Shown: positions 25,372 through 34,313 of the stretch, one piece after another
Numbering within the stretch: the stretch's first letter is position 1
Layout of the letters: each line of letters opens with the position of its first letter
Assembly: GCF_017874715.1 (NCBI RefSeq)
Contig: NZ_JAGGLR010000011.1
Span: 299,774-363,773 of the forward strand
Origin: Streptomyces iranensis
Lineage (GTDB): Bacteria > Actinomycetota > Actinomycetes > Streptomycetales > Streptomycetaceae
Length of the DNA stretch: 64,000 bases
Direction of reading: 5' to 3'
Notes under the pieces: model-generated
What the model saw: only the letters and a program-made list of their open reading frames with translations
Databases searched by the model: none
Told to the model about the DNA's origin: nothing
Position numbers and translations under genes: made by a program

Positions 25372-26052
25372 ATGCGCATCCTGGTGGTCGAAGACGAGGT
25401 TGACCTTGCCCACACCCTGCACACCGGTCTGACCGCCGAGGGCTACAGCGTCGACCTCGCCCATGACGGCCGGCATGGACTGTGGATGGCCCGGACCGGC
25501 GAATACGCCCTTGTCGTACTGGACTTGATGCTGCCCGGACTCAACGGCTACAAGGTCTGTGCCCAGCTGCGCCGGGAGGGCAACGCGACCCCCATCCTGG
25601 TACTCACCGCCAAGGACGGGGAGTGGGATCAGGCAGAGGCCCTGGACACGGGGGCCGATGACTACCTGGCCAAACCCTTCTCCTACATGGTGCTCGTCGC
25701 ACGGCTGCGGGCCCTGGTCAGACGAGCCGCCACGGTCGCCCCGCCCGTCCTTGCCGTGGGCGACCTCTCGTTGGACGTCGCCGGCCGGGTCTGCCGCCGG
25801 GCCGGGGCCCGGGTGGAACTCACACCCCGGGAGTTCGCCGTGCTGGAGCTGCTGGCCCGCCGGGCGGGCCAGGCGGTCTCCAAAACGGATCTGCTCTATC
25901 ACGCGTGGCCCGACGAAGCCCAGGATCCCAACCTGGTGGAGGCGCGCGTCAGCGCCCTCCGCAAGAAGGTGGACGCCGCGTTCCACCGGAAGTCCCTGCA
26001 GACCGTACGGGGTACCGGCTACCGGCTGGTGGACGACCGTGAACGCGGCTGA
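25372..26052 (+). CDS. OmpR-family response regulator
   Basis: A 226-residue regulator. Receiver domain: acidic pocket VVEDE, phosphoacceptor Asp in VVLDLMLPGLNG (about residue 51), Thr in ILVLTAKD and Lys in LAKPF. It is followed by a winged helix with VELTPREFAVLELLARR, VEARVSALRKKVD and the wing VRGTGYRLV. ATG 25372 begins exactly at the receiver. Its end overlaps the kinase gene by 14 bp. The targets may include the divergent glycosyltransferase, as cell-envelope functions often pair with such systems. Confidence 0.95.
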   Translation: MRILVVEDEVDLAHTLHTGLTAEGYSVDLAHDGRHGLWMARTGEYALVVLDLMLPGLNGYKVCAQLRREGNATPILVLTAKDGEWDQAEALDTGADDYLAKPFSYMVLVARLRALVRRAATVAPPVLAVGDLSLDVAGRVCRRAGARVELTPREFAVLELLARRAGQAVSKTDLLYHAWPDEAQDPNLVEARVSALRKKVDAAFHRKSLQTVRGTGYRLVDDRERG

Positions 26053-27535
26053 GCCGCGACGCCGCTGGTGGCCGCGTTCGGTACGAGCCCGCGCGGCCCT
26101 GGCCGCCGCCGTCACCGCCGCCGTGATCCTGGTCGGCATCGGCTGGTGGGTACACCGCGAGGTCTACCGCCAGAGCACGCAGATCGCCGAAGAACAAGCC
26201 CGGAAGCATCTCCTCGCTCTCGTCGATCAGTTGAACGAGGGGGTGGTTCCCGTTCGCAGAAGCGCGGTGCCGTACGAGGTCGTCGCGACCGGCCGACGCT
26301 CCGCTGTCGCCCGCGGCGGAGGCATGGACAACTTCGATCCCGGCACCCGCCATGTGCTGCCCGCCCCATCCGCGCTCTCCGCCGCCCCACCGGATGACAA
26401 TGCGGCCTGGTCCTATACGGTCCGGCCCATCCGCATACCGTTGCGCCGCGACTACGACCCCGGGAACGGATTCGACGTGGCCGGCGGGACCTACCCGGTC
26501 TTGTACGCCGATATCTGGGCCGGTGAACTGAGCAGTGACAAAGCCGCCGCTCTGGGCGTCACCGCCGACGCCACGCTGCGGGCCTACGTGGTGGTGCTTC
26601 CGGACACCGCCGAGGCAATCACCAAGACCACGGACGGCCTGCTGCTGCGGGCCGGGCTCGTCAGCCTCGTACTGATCGCCGCCGCCGCCTACTTCACCGT
26701 CCGCATCGCGCTGCGGCCGGTCGAAGCCATCCGCGTCCTCACCGCCTCGGTCACCCCGAACGACCCTCGCGAACGCGTCACCGTCCCCGCCACGGGACAC
26801 GAGATCACCGCCCTGGCCACCACCATCAACTCAACCCTCCAACGCCTCGACACCGCCGCCGCCCAGCAACGCCGCTTCGTCGCGGACGCCGCCCATGAAC
26901 TGCGCAGCCCCCTCACCACACTGCTCGCCAGCCTGGAAGTCGCGCTCGCCTACCCGGAACGCACCGACTGGCCCGCCACGGCCACCACCGCCGCACGACA
27001 GACCCGCCGCCTCCACGCCCTCGCCGAAGACCTGCTGCTCCTCGCCCGCCTCGACACCCGCACCCCCACAGCCGACCCCGAAACCGTCGACCTGACGGCC
27101 CTCGCCTCCCGGCTGACCGAGCAATACCCCCTCACCGAACGACCGTTGACCCTCACCTGCGACAGCACCGCCCCCGCACACGCACACGGAAACCCCGACG
27201 AATACGAACGGCTGCTGCGCAACCTCATCGACAACGCCGCCCGCCACGCCGCACACCGCATCCAGATCACCATCCGAAACCAGGACGCCTGGGTCGTCCT
27301 CACGGTGCACGACGACGGACCGGGCGTGCCCACCGAGGACGCCGAGCGCATCTTCGAACGCTTCGTCCGGCTCGACGACGCCCGCTCCCGCGACCACGGC
27401 GGCACCGGCCTGGGCCTCGCCATCGCCCGCGACCTGGCCCACCGCCACCGAGGCACCCTCACCCTCACCCCTCGGACCCTCGGAGCATGCTTCCGGCTAT
27501 GCCTTCCCCAAGCCCCCGCCCCGGCCGAGGAATGA
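26039..27535 (+). CDS. membrane sensor histidine kinase
   Basis: A 498-residue kinase with two membrane segments (residues about 18-37 and 205-225) bracketing an extracytoplasmic sensor of about 165 residues, a HAMP-like linker, H-box FVADAAHELRSPLTTLLAS, N-box LLRNLIDNAARHA, G1 VHDDGPGVP, F-box FERFVRLDDA and G2 GGTGLGLAIARD. It phosphorylates the upstream response regulator. The GTG at 26039 lies inside the end of the regulator gene and gives a short basic leader before the first span. Confidence 0.94.
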   Translation: MNAAEPRRRWWPRSVRARAALAAAVTAAVILVGIGWWVHREVYRQSTQIAEEQARKHLLALVDQLNEGVVPVRRSAVPYEVVATGRRSAVARGGGMDNFDPGTRHVLPAPSALSAAPPDDNAAWSYTVRPIRIPLRRDYDPGNGFDVAGGTYPVLYADIWAGELSSDKAAALGVTADATLRAYVVVLPDTAEAITKTTDGLLLRAGLVSLVLIAAAAYFTVRIALRPVEAIRVLTASVTPNDPRERVTVPATGHEITALATTINSTLQRLDTAAAQQRRFVADAAHELRSPLTTLLASLEVALAYPERTDWPATATTAARQTRRLHALAEDLLLLARLDTRTPTADPETVDLTALASRLTEQYPLTERPLTLTCDSTAPAHAHGNPDEYERLLRNLIDNAARHAAHRIQITIRNQDAWVVLTVHDDGPGVPTEDAERIFERFVRLDDARSRDHGGTGLGLAIARDLAHRHRGTLTLTPRTLGACFRLCLPQAPAPAEE

Positions 27536-27544
27536 CGCGCTTCA

Positions 27545-27730
27545 TTGAACGATTGTCCAGTTTCTGGGGTGGCGCTGCGGATAGCTAAGCCGGACTTTCG
27601 ACGCGTGTGAACCGGCGCCCATCCAACAGTCGTTTTCCCTGCTCAGGGCGATCCCATGCGGCCGCTGACCCGGGCGGGGCGCGGTACGACCTCCGACGAC
27701 CACCGACCGAAGGATTGAACGGTCGTCCAA
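27545..27730. promoter_or_regulatory. two related operator-like sites upstream of the Rieske gene
   Basis: TTGAACGATTGTCCA (27545-27559) and TTGAACGGTCGTCCA (27715-27729, followed by A) agree at 13 of 15 bases. The second is an imperfect palindrome (TTGAACG/CGTCCAA) 21 bp before the oxygenase ATG, the form of a TetR-family operator. The 156-bp spacing would allow looping or dual binding. No TetR gene is adjacent. Confidence 0.5.
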
Positions 27731-27750
27731 TCCGGCCTATCTTCCGGGAC

Positions 27751-28905
27751 ATGGCTACTCTCACCGCGGAAGAGGCCGAGACGATCGCCTCCGGCTATGA
27801 CCAGGATCCCGCGAACTCCATGTCCCTCCGGTCTGAGGCCTACACCGACCCGAAGTGGCACACAGTGGACCTCGAGGCCATTCTCGGCCGCACGTGGCAG
27901 TGGGTCTGTCATGTGGAGAAGCTGACGCGGCCGGGCAGCTACGTGACCACGACCGTCGCCGAGCTGCCGGTGGTCGTGATCCGCGACCGGTCGAAGCGGC
28001 TGCGCGCCTTCTACAACGTCTGCAAGCACCGGGCGCACGAACTCCTGTCGGGCGAGGGAACGACGCGCACCATCGTGTGCCCGTACCACGCGTGGACGTA
28101 CGACCTGGGCGGCGCCTTGGTGGGGGCACGGCAGACGGCCAGGATGGACACCTTCGACAGGTCGGGGATCTGCCTCGACCGGATCCAGGTCGAGGAGTTC
28201 TGCGGCTTCGTCTACGTCAACCTCGACCCGGCGGCCCGGCCCCTGGCGGAGCAGGCTCCCGACCTCGCCGCCGAGATCACCCAGCGGGCACCGGACATCG
28301 CCGGGCTCACCCATGCGAGGCGTCTGAACTACGACGTCAAGACCAACTGGAAGAACGTCATCGACAACTTCCTGGAGTGCTACCACTGCCACATCGCGCA
28401 CAGGGAGTTCGTGTCGCTCGTGGACATGGACACCTACGACGTGCAGACCCACGGCATCTGGTCGAGCCACTTCGCGGACGCGGGCACGTCCGAGAACATC
28501 GCATACGACGTGTCCGGCGCGACCGTCAAGGAGCACGCGGTGTGGTGGCTGTGGCCCAACACGTGCCTGCTGCGCTACCCCGGGCGGGGCAACTTCATGA
28601 TCTTCCAGGTGCTGCCGGCCGGGCCCGACCGAACCGTGGAGACCTGGGACTTCTTCCTGGAGAGCCCGGAGCTCAACGAGGCGGAGGAGCAGTCGGTGCG
28701 GTACATCGACGAGGTGCTGCAAGTGCAGGACATCGGTCTGGTCGAGAGCGTCCAGCGCGGCATGGGCACGCCCGCCTTCGACCAGGGCCGGATCGTCTAC
28801 GACCCCGAGCGGGCACCGGGGCTCTCCGAGCACGGTGTGCACCACTTCCACGGCCTCGTCCTCGAGGCGTACCGCACGCTGGCGGGCGGCACGAGCACGT
28901 CCTGA
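27751..28905 (+). CDS. Rieske non-heme iron oxygenase, alpha subunit
   Basis: A 384-residue oxygenase. The Rieske cluster ligands are in VCKHRAHELL and CPYHAWTYD (C-x-H and C-x-x-H). The mononuclear iron site is in NWKNVIDNFLECYHCHIAH, with the bridging acidic residue and His ligands. The layout resembles GbcA/CntA-type oxygenases that act on glycine betaine, carnitine or related quaternary amines, as well as aromatic-ring hydroxylases. No ferredoxin reductase is adjacent, so electrons come from elsewhere. ATG 27751 begins the family-like region. Confidence 0.88.
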   Translation: MATLTAEEAETIASGYDQDPANSMSLRSEAYTDPKWHTVDLEAILGRTWQWVCHVEKLTRPGSYVTTTVAELPVVVIRDRSKRLRAFYNVCKHRAHELLSGEGTTRTIVCPYHAWTYDLGGALVGARQTARMDTFDRSGICLDRIQVEEFCGFVYVNLDPAARPLAEQAPDLAAEITQRAPDIAGLTHARRLNYDVKTNWKNVIDNFLECYHCHIAHREFVSLVDMDTYDVQTHGIWSSHFADAGTSENIAYDVSGATVKEHAVWWLWPNTCLLRYPGRGNFMIFQVLPAGPDRTVETWDFFLESPELNEAEEQSVRYIDEVLQVQDIGLVESVQRGMGTPAFDQGRIVYDPERAPGLSEHGVHHFHGLVLEAYRTLAGGTSTS

Positions 28906-29178
28906 TCGCCCGCGCGCGATCCGCGTACCGGCAAACCCGACCCCCGGCCGGAACTGTTCAAGCACGGCGTCCGCAGCTTCCTCCTCGGCCGCCTCTTCGC
29001 CCCCCCCGGCACGTGGTGGTCGTCTGGATGCCGGGTGGGGGTGTCGCTAACCCCCTTCGGGGCCCTGGGGCTGGCCCCCGTGCGGCCGGGGTGTTGACGC
29101 CATGGTGCCGCATGGTCCCCGGTCCGTACGTTTAAGCAGGTCAGAGCCTTGCTGGCCGATTCAGGACCGGAGTCCTCC
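28906..29178. other. intergenic region between oxygenase and desaturase
   Basis: These 273 bases contain GC-rich short inverted repeats around 29037-29080 (CCCCCTTCGGGG and GGCTGGCCCCC-type pairings) that could terminate the oxygenase transcript. No gene is seen. Confidence 0.4.
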
Positions 29179-30240
29179 ATGCCTCAGACCACCGCGCCGT
29201 CTACATCCGCCGCACCCGTCGGCGCCACCACGCAGCAGGGGAGTGAGTTCACTCCCCTGCTGCGGAAGGTCAGGGGACAGGGGCTGCTGGAGCGCCGCAA
29301 GGGCTGGTACGCGCGGATGATCGCCGTGAACCTCCTCGCCCTGGCCGCCGTGGTGACGGGGTTCGTCCTGGCCGGGGACACCTGGTGGACGCTGCTGCTC
29401 GCCGCGCCGCTCGCCATCCTGTCCGCCCGCACCGCCTACGTCGGCCACGACGCCGGGCACGCCCAGATCGCCGTCGGCCGCCGGGCGAACCGCGCCATCG
29501 GACTGCTGCACGGCAATCTGCTCCTGGGCATGAGCTACGCGTGGTGGAACGACAAGCACAACCGGCACCACGCCAACCCCAACCACATCGAGAAGGACCC
29601 CGACGTCGGCGCCGGCGCACTCGTGTGGACCGCGGAGCAGGCCGCTGTGCGCCGCGGATTCGCCCGATGGGTCACCCGCCACCAGGCCTGGCTGTTCTTC
29701 CCGATGCTGCTGCTCGAAGGCATCGCCCTGAAGGTGAGCAGCGTCCAGGACCTGCGGCGGCAGCCGATGCGCGAGCGGGCCGTCGAGGGCGCGCTGCTGG
29801 CACTGCACACGGTCGGTTACGGCGCCCTGCTGCTCACCTGCCTGCCGGTGGGCAAGGCCGTCGCGTTCGCCCTGCTCCATCAGGCGCTCTTCGGGCTCCA
29901 CCTGGGAATGGCCTTCGCACCCAACCACAAGGGCATGGACATGCCCGACCCGGCGGGCGAGCGCTGGGGCCATCTGCGCCGCCAGGTCCTGACCTCGCGG
30001 AACGTCCGGGGCGGGCCGGTCACGGACTGGCTCCTCGGCGGGCTGAACTACCAGATCGAACACCACCTCTTCCCGAACATGCCCAGGCCCCACCTCAGGC
30101 TCGTACAGCCCCTGGTCCGGGAGCACTGCCGCGACCTCGGGCTCTTGTACACCGAGACCGGGCTGCTCGACTCGTACCGGCAAGGGCTGCGGCACATGCA
30201 CACGGTCGGCGGTGCGGTCCGGCCCGAACCCACGATCTGA
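29179..30240 (+). CDS. membrane fatty-acid desaturase
   Basis: A 353-residue integral membrane di-iron enzyme. The three histidine boxes are present in order: HDAGH (YVGHDAGHAQ), HNRHH (NDKHNRHHANP) and QIEHH (LNYQIEHHLFPNMP). The Q-x-x-H-H third box is typical of front-end and acyl-lipid desaturases. Hydrophobic spans flank the boxes. It introduces a double bond in membrane acyl chains. GGAG lies 8 nt upstream of ATG 29179. An unusual 32-bp hairpin-forming palindrome lies inside the first 30 codons. Confidence 0.93.
   Translation: MPQTTAPSTSAAPVGATTQQGSEFTPLLRKVRGQGLLERRKGWYARMIAVNLLALAAVVTGFVLAGDTWWTLLLAAPLAILSARTAYVGHDAGHAQIAVGRRANRAIGLLHGNLLLGMSYAWWNDKHNRHHANPNHIEKDPDVGAGALVWTAEQAAVRRGFARWVTRHQAWLFFPMLLLEGIALKVSSVQDLRRQPMRERAVEGALLALHTVGYGALLLTCLPVGKAVAFALLHQALFGLHLGMAFAPNHKGMDMPDPAGERWGHLRRQVLTSRNVRGGPVTDWLLGGLNYQIEHHLFPNMPRPHLRLVQPLVREHCRDLGLLYTETGLLDSYRQGLRHMHTVGGAVRPEPTI
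29232..29263. repeat. perfect 15-bp-arm inverted repeat inside the desaturase gene
   Basis: GCAGCAGGGGAGTGA and TCACTCCCCTGCTGC are exact reverse complements separated by GT. It covers codons about 19-29 and could fold into a very stable hairpin in the mRNA shortly after the start codon, or serve as a protein-binding palindrome. Confidence 0.9.
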
Positions 30241-30334
30241 GCACGGTGGGATGCGCGCCGGGTGCGGACACACCAAAGGTCGCCGCCGCTGCGACAGCTG
30301 AAACCGCTTCACCGCACCGAGCAGGTCCAGCGGC

Positions 30335-31138
30335 TCAGTCCGACAGTTCCCACAGCAGCCGGTAATACATGATCCGCTCCGGGTCCGGTACCACCCCGTA
30401 GGCTTCGAGTAGCGACTCCTCCCAACCGGGACCGTAGTTCCACTGCGTACTCCATGTGGCGATGGCGAGGTCGGCCCAGCGGTCGGCGACACCGAGCGCA
30501 CCGAGGTCGACATGGCCGCTGCACGTGCCGTCGTCGCCGATGAGGGTGTTCGGGGCGCAGGCATCGCCATGGCAGACGACCATCTCGTCGACCGGCGGGA
30601 TGTCGGCGAGCACGCCGAGCGCACGCTCCACGGTCCCGATGTGCTGAAGGTCTTCATGCCAGTCCGCCGGATTGATCCGGCCCGCCGCCGCTCGTGGCCG
30701 AACCGTCTCCAGCCGCTGTTCGGCCGACCAGTCGAACGGGCAGTCCGCAACGGGCAGTTCCTCATGCAGGGCGCGCAGCCCAGTGCCGATGGCGCGTACT
30801 GCGGTCCGGGGGTCGCGCTTCCAGTAGTCGTCCACCGCCATGCGTCCGGGCAAGCCGGCTGTGACGATCCAGGACCCTGTTTCGTCCGCCTCCTCGTCGA
30901 CTACGCGCGGCACAACAGTGAACGCCGCTGCCCAGCGCAAGCGCACCACCTCGGCCGAGAGGTCGATACCACTGTCGGGTGGCGTCCACTTCACAAACTG
31001 CTGCGCATCTCCCAGACCGATCCGAAACGTCAGGCCGCCGAGCTCGTTCTTCCACACGGCCCGCACCGGCCGCCCCGCCGCGAACTCGGTGACGATCCGT
31101 GGAAGCTCGACCGGTCCTTGAGGCGACGTGGCTATCAC
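30335..31138 (-). CDS. aminoglycoside 3'-phosphotransferase-like kinase
   Basis: A 267-residue APH-family kinase. The catalytic loop is VVCHGDACAPNTLIGDDG and the metal-binding loop is GHVDLGALGVADRWADLAIAT. The substrate-domain segment AIGTGLRALHEELPVADCPFDW is characteristic of the APH(3')-type branch. Enzymes of this branch phosphorylate kanamycin-like aminoglycosides, and Streptomyces chromosomes carry many uncharacterised members. The gene is convergent with the desaturase and divergent from a TetR gene. The substrate is not proven. Confidence 0.85.
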   Translation of the reverse strand: MIATSPQGPVELPRIVTEFAAGRPVRAVWKNELGGLTFRIGLGDAQQFVKWTPPDSGIDLSAEVVRLRWAAAFTVVPRVVDEEADETGSWIVTAGLPGRMAVDDYWKRDPRTAVRAIGTGLRALHEELPVADCPFDWSAEQRLETVRPRAAAGRINPADWHEDLQHIGTVERALGVLADIPPVDEMVVCHGDACAPNTLIGDDGTCSGHVDLGALGVADRWADLAIATWSTQWNYGPGWEESLLEAYGVVPDPERIMYYRLLWELSD

Positions 31139-31344
31139 CGCGCCATTCTCGCCGGACCCGCCGGCAGCCGGTCAACCAGTTTTCCCGGACTCCGCCGCCA
31201 GCGGTTCGACCCGGATGAGACGCCGACACAGGCATCACCGCCGGTGGGTCGCCTCGTCTTGCGATCGGTCTTCCTCGTTCAGCGGGCCGTTCGCGGCTCC
31301 ACCGTCCCGAAGTCCGTGCGTCAGCGCCCCGTATGCTCCTGCCC

Positions 31345-31965
31345 ATGAGCACCGCACATCCTGCCCGCAGGCGCGACGGCGCCGCGACACGCGAGGCGAT
31401 TCTCGCCGCCGCGGTCGTGGAGTTCACCGAGCACGGATACGCCGGGGCCGGGGTGCGTCAGATCGCCGAGCGGGCGGGCGTGACGGCGATGATGATCAAC
31501 CGCTACTTCGGCTCGAAAGAGGGCCTGTTCGCGCAGGCCGTCGATCGTGCCTTCGCACCGCCGACCGTCGTCGGCGACGAACGCACCGGGTTGGCGGGGG
31601 CCATCGCCCACACGCTCGCCGAGCGCACCGCGTCCGGCGCCGAGCGGCTCGACCCGTTTCTCCTGCTGCTGCGCTCGGCACCGGATCCGGAGGCGGCGGA
31701 CATCGTCCGGCAGGGCGTGGAAACCCATGTGGGCGCCCGCCTCGCGGGGCTGCTCGACGGATCGGACGCCGACCTCCGCGCGCAGCTCGCCCTCGCGCTG
31801 GTCGCCGGAACATGGCTGCTGCGCAGCGTCGTCGGTACCACCCCGCTCGTCACGGCCGACGACGGCCGCCTCGCAGCCCTCCTCGCCGATATGCTCGAAC
31901 CGGTCATCCACGAGGCGGGCGGCACGTCTGTGCCCGGAACCGGTCTCGACGGCACCGACGGGTAG
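31345..31965 (+). CDS. TetR-family transcriptional regulator
   Basis: A 206-residue regulator. The HTH is ATREAILAAAVVEFTEHGYA, GAGVRQIAERAGVTAMMINR and YFGSKEGLFAQAV, followed by a TetR_C-type helical domain (ADIVRQGVETHVGARLAGLL). ATG 31345 (MSTAHPARRR) is preferred to an ATG 12 nt upstream. It is divergent from the APH-like gene by about 200 bp and convergent with an SDR gene; either may be its target. Confidence 0.88.
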   Translation: MSTAHPARRRDGAATREAILAAAVVEFTEHGYAGAGVRQIAERAGVTAMMINRYFGSKEGLFAQAVDRAFAPPTVVGDERTGLAGAIAHTLAERTASGAERLDPFLLLLRSAPDPEAADIVRQGVETHVGARLAGLLDGSDADLRAQLALALVAGTWLLRSVVGTTPLVTADDGRLAALLADMLEPVIHEAGGTSVPGTGLDGTDG

Positions 31966-32003
31966 CCATCCGTCACCGGCACGCGGGATGGCGGGGTGTG
32001 CGC

Positions 32004-32804
32004 TCAGAAGGCGGAGCGGATGAGCCCGCCGTCGACGCGGATGGTGGCTCCGCTGACGTACTGGGCGTAGTCGCTGCAGAGGTAGGCGACGGCTGCGGCG
32101 ATCTCATCGGGTTCGCCGAAGCGTTCCTGGTCGTTGGGGATGAGGGCCTGGACGGCGTTGGGCTGGATCTCGTCCCAGGTCCGGCCCCAGCCGCGGGCGG
32201 GCGCGATGCCGATGACGAGATCCTTGGTGGCTTCGACGAGGATCGCTCCGGGCGAGACGACGTTGGATGTGACGCCGGTGCCCTTGAGTTCGCGGGCGAG
32301 GGAGACGGCGAGGTTGTGCCGGGCGGCCAGGGTGGCGTTGTACTGGGGGTGGGTGTTCATCGGCTGGGAGGCGAGTCCGCCGCCGATGGTGACGACACGG
32401 CCCCAGCCGCGTTCGCGCATGGTGGGGACCAGGTGCTGGATCATGCGGACGCCTGAGACCACGTTGACGTTGTAGGTGTCGCGCCACTCCTCGGGGGTGG
32501 CTTCGGCCCAGGACAGGTGTCGGTAGAAGCCGGCGTTGTTGACCAGGATGTCGACGGGGCCGTCCGCGGTGGCGGCACGGGCGACGTCGGCGGCAGCGCG
32601 GTCGTCGGCAAGGTCACCGACGACCGCGCCGGCCGTCCCGCCACCCTCGCGGATCTCCCGCGCGACCTTCTCCGTGCGGTTCTCGTCCCGGCCGTGGACC
32701 ACGATCGTGGCACCCTCGGCCGCCAGCAGCTTCGCGGTGGCCTCCCCGAGCCCCGCACTCGAACCTGTGACGAGCGCGCGCTTACCGGTCAGGTTGAGGT
32801 TCAT
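32004..32804 (-). CDS. SDR-family oxidoreductase with altered active site
   Basis: A 266-residue Rossmann protein with cofactor motif TGSSAGLGEA, NNAG (VNNAGFY) and C-terminal VSGATIRVDGGL. The usual catalytic Y-x-x-x-K reads Y155-NAT-L159, so the Lys is missing while Tyr remains; either catalysis is altered or the enzyme is a non-classical SDR. ATG 32804 was chosen because GAGAGGGA lies upstream; an ATG at 32822 would place that sequence inside the gene. It is the first gene of its transcript. Confidence 0.85.
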   Translation of the reverse strand: MNLNLTGKRALVTGSSAGLGEATAKLLAAEGATIVVHGRDENRTEKVAREIREGGGTAGAVVGDLADDRAAADVARAATADGPVDILVNNAGFYRHLSWAEATPEEWRDTYNVNVVSGVRMIQHLVPTMRERGWGRVVTIGGGLASQPMNTHPQYNATLAARHNLAVSLARELKGTGVTSNVVSPGAILVEATKDLVIGIAPARGWGRTWDEIQPNAVQALIPNDQERFGEPDEIAAAVAYLCSDYAQYVSGATIRVDGGLIRSAF

Positions 32805-33242
32805 CTCGTATTTCCCTCTCATGGGCCCGCTTCACACGTCCGCACTCTGCGGTAACGCGAAGTAACTCTCACGTAAGTATACAACTGTAGACTTCTTGTG
32901 GAGCGGGAGGAGACCGGGCACTGTCGACCGGCGTCAAGCCCGGGTTCCGGAACATCGCTCGCCTCACCGGCTGGCCCCGGTCTACGCCTTCTGGGCCGAC
33001 CCGATCCGGTGCCCGCACCGTTGGAGCACGCCAACGCGTTGGGCCGGAACCGTGAGGGTGAACTTTTTCGGATTCTCGTGTGACGTAATCCGTCACGCTC
33101 GACGTCATCCGTACGTGCGTACCGGAACTGCGGGCGTTACACCTTCGTAACCCCGGGTGGTGCTGGATCACCCGGCTGTGACCTGGAGTGATGCAGGATT
33201 CCGTCATTGACGAGCGGAAAAGCGCTGATTAGCGTCCGCCCC
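32805..33242. other. 438-bp divergent regulatory region
   Basis: No gene is seen between the SDR (minus) and AsnC (plus) starts. It is locally AT-richer around 32860-32890 (GTATACAACTGTAG), suggesting promoter DNA, and has a spaced series of TTAC-like motifs before the SDR and several inverted repeats before the AsnC gene. Confidence 0.5.
33080..33151. promoter_or_regulatory. cluster of inverted repeats upstream of the AsnC gene
   Basis: Three short palindromes lie within 72 bp: GTGACG-TAATC-CGTCAC (33080-33096), GTACG-TG-CGTAC (33111-33122) and GTTAC-ACCTTC-GTAAC (33136-33151). Multiple spaced sites suit wrapping by an oligomeric Lrp/AsnC protein, most simply the one encoded downstream. Confidence 0.5.
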
Positions 33243-34250
33243 ATGACCCACCGAGCCCCCGTGGACACCATCGACGACCTGGACCGCCGTGTCATCGCGG
33301 CGCTCCAGCTCAACGGTCGCGCTCCGTGGGGCGCGGTGGCTCGTTGGGTGGGTACGAGCGAGACGACCGCCCAGCGGCGCTACAAGGCCCTGCGCGAGCG
33401 GGGAGTGCTGCGGGTCGTCGGCAGTCTGGAGCTGGACCGCACGCGGGAGGGCTCTTCCATGCTGGTCCGGGTGCAGGCCAGGCCCGGCCGCGGGCTGGAC
33501 CTCGCGGACCGGCTCGCGGTCAGCCCGGACGTGCGCTTCCTGGCCGTCGTCACCGGTGCCGCCGATCTCATCGTCGATTTCGTTGCCCGCGACAACGAGG
33601 AGATGATGCGGATGCTCTTCACCGACCTGCCCGGGGCCGACCTGATCACCAGCACCGAGGCGGTCGCCGTCATCCGTGCGTTCACCTCCGCGTCGATGTG
33701 GGACACCGGGCTGCTGCCCGTTGAGGCGGCCGCGGACCTGCGGCCCGCCACCCTCGCGTCGTCGTGTGACCGCGCCGACTGGGACGAGGCGCCAAAAGCG
33801 CTGACCGGTCTGGAGCAGGAGGTTGCCGCGGCCCTCAAGGAGGACGGCCGCGCCCAGGTCAGCACCCTGGCCCGGAGCCTGGGCCACACCGAGTCCGGTG
33901 TCGCACGGGCCATGGACCGGCTCATCTCCCGCGGCATCCTGCAGTTCCGGACTCTCGTCGAACCGACCCTGCTCGGGTACGACGCGGAGTTCATGGTGTG
34001 GCTGTCGATCGAGCCCGACCGGCTCGACGCCGCGGGGCGGCAGCTCGCGCGGCATCCGGGAACCAAGTTCCTGTGCGCGGCGACCGGGCGCTTCAACCTC
34101 GTCGGACACATGGTTCTGCCCCGCCGCACCGATCTGTTGCGCTACACCAGCGACATCATCGGGGCACTGCCCGGACTGATCGCCTCCGACGTGACGTTGC
34201 ACCTGGCCACCCTGAAGTACTCCTGGCACCGGATGGTCCGCGCCGCCTGA
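33243..34250 (+). CDS. Lrp/AsnC-family regulator with duplicated modules
   Basis: A 335-residue protein made of two AsnC units. The first HTH is DLDRRVIAALQLNGRAPWGA and the second is GLEQEVAAALKEDGRAQVST, each followed by a RAM-like ligand domain (VRFLAVVTGAADLIVDFV; TKFLCAATGRFNLVGHMV). Double AsnC regulators respond to amino acids or related metabolites. ATG 33243 follows the palindrome cluster. It is 130 bp upstream of the hydrolase-transporter operon in the same direction and is probably its regulator. Confidence 0.92.
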   Translation: MTHRAPVDTIDDLDRRVIAALQLNGRAPWGAVARWVGTSETTAQRRYKALRERGVLRVVGSLELDRTREGSSMLVRVQARPGRGLDLADRLAVSPDVRFLAVVTGAADLIVDFVARDNEEMMRMLFTDLPGADLITSTEAVAVIRAFTSASMWDTGLLPVEAAADLRPATLASSCDRADWDEAPKALTGLEQEVAAALKEDGRAQVSTLARSLGHTESGVARAMDRLISRGILQFRTLVEPTLLGYDAEFMVWLSIEPDRLDAAGRQLARHPGTKFLCAATGRFNLVGHMVLPRRTDLLRYTSDIIGALPGLIASDVTLHLATLKYSWHRMVRAA

Positions 34251-34313
34251 GCCCCCGGCCGGTTGTCGGGCACACCGCCCGGTGGCGGCCCCGCCGTACC
34301 GCCATCCGCCCTC

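Noticed and set aside
16252..31138. A dedicated aminoglycoside-resistance cluster (nucleotidyltransferase, two APH-like kinases)
   Set aside because: The three genes are scattered, not co-transcribed, and of broad families with many non-resistance members.
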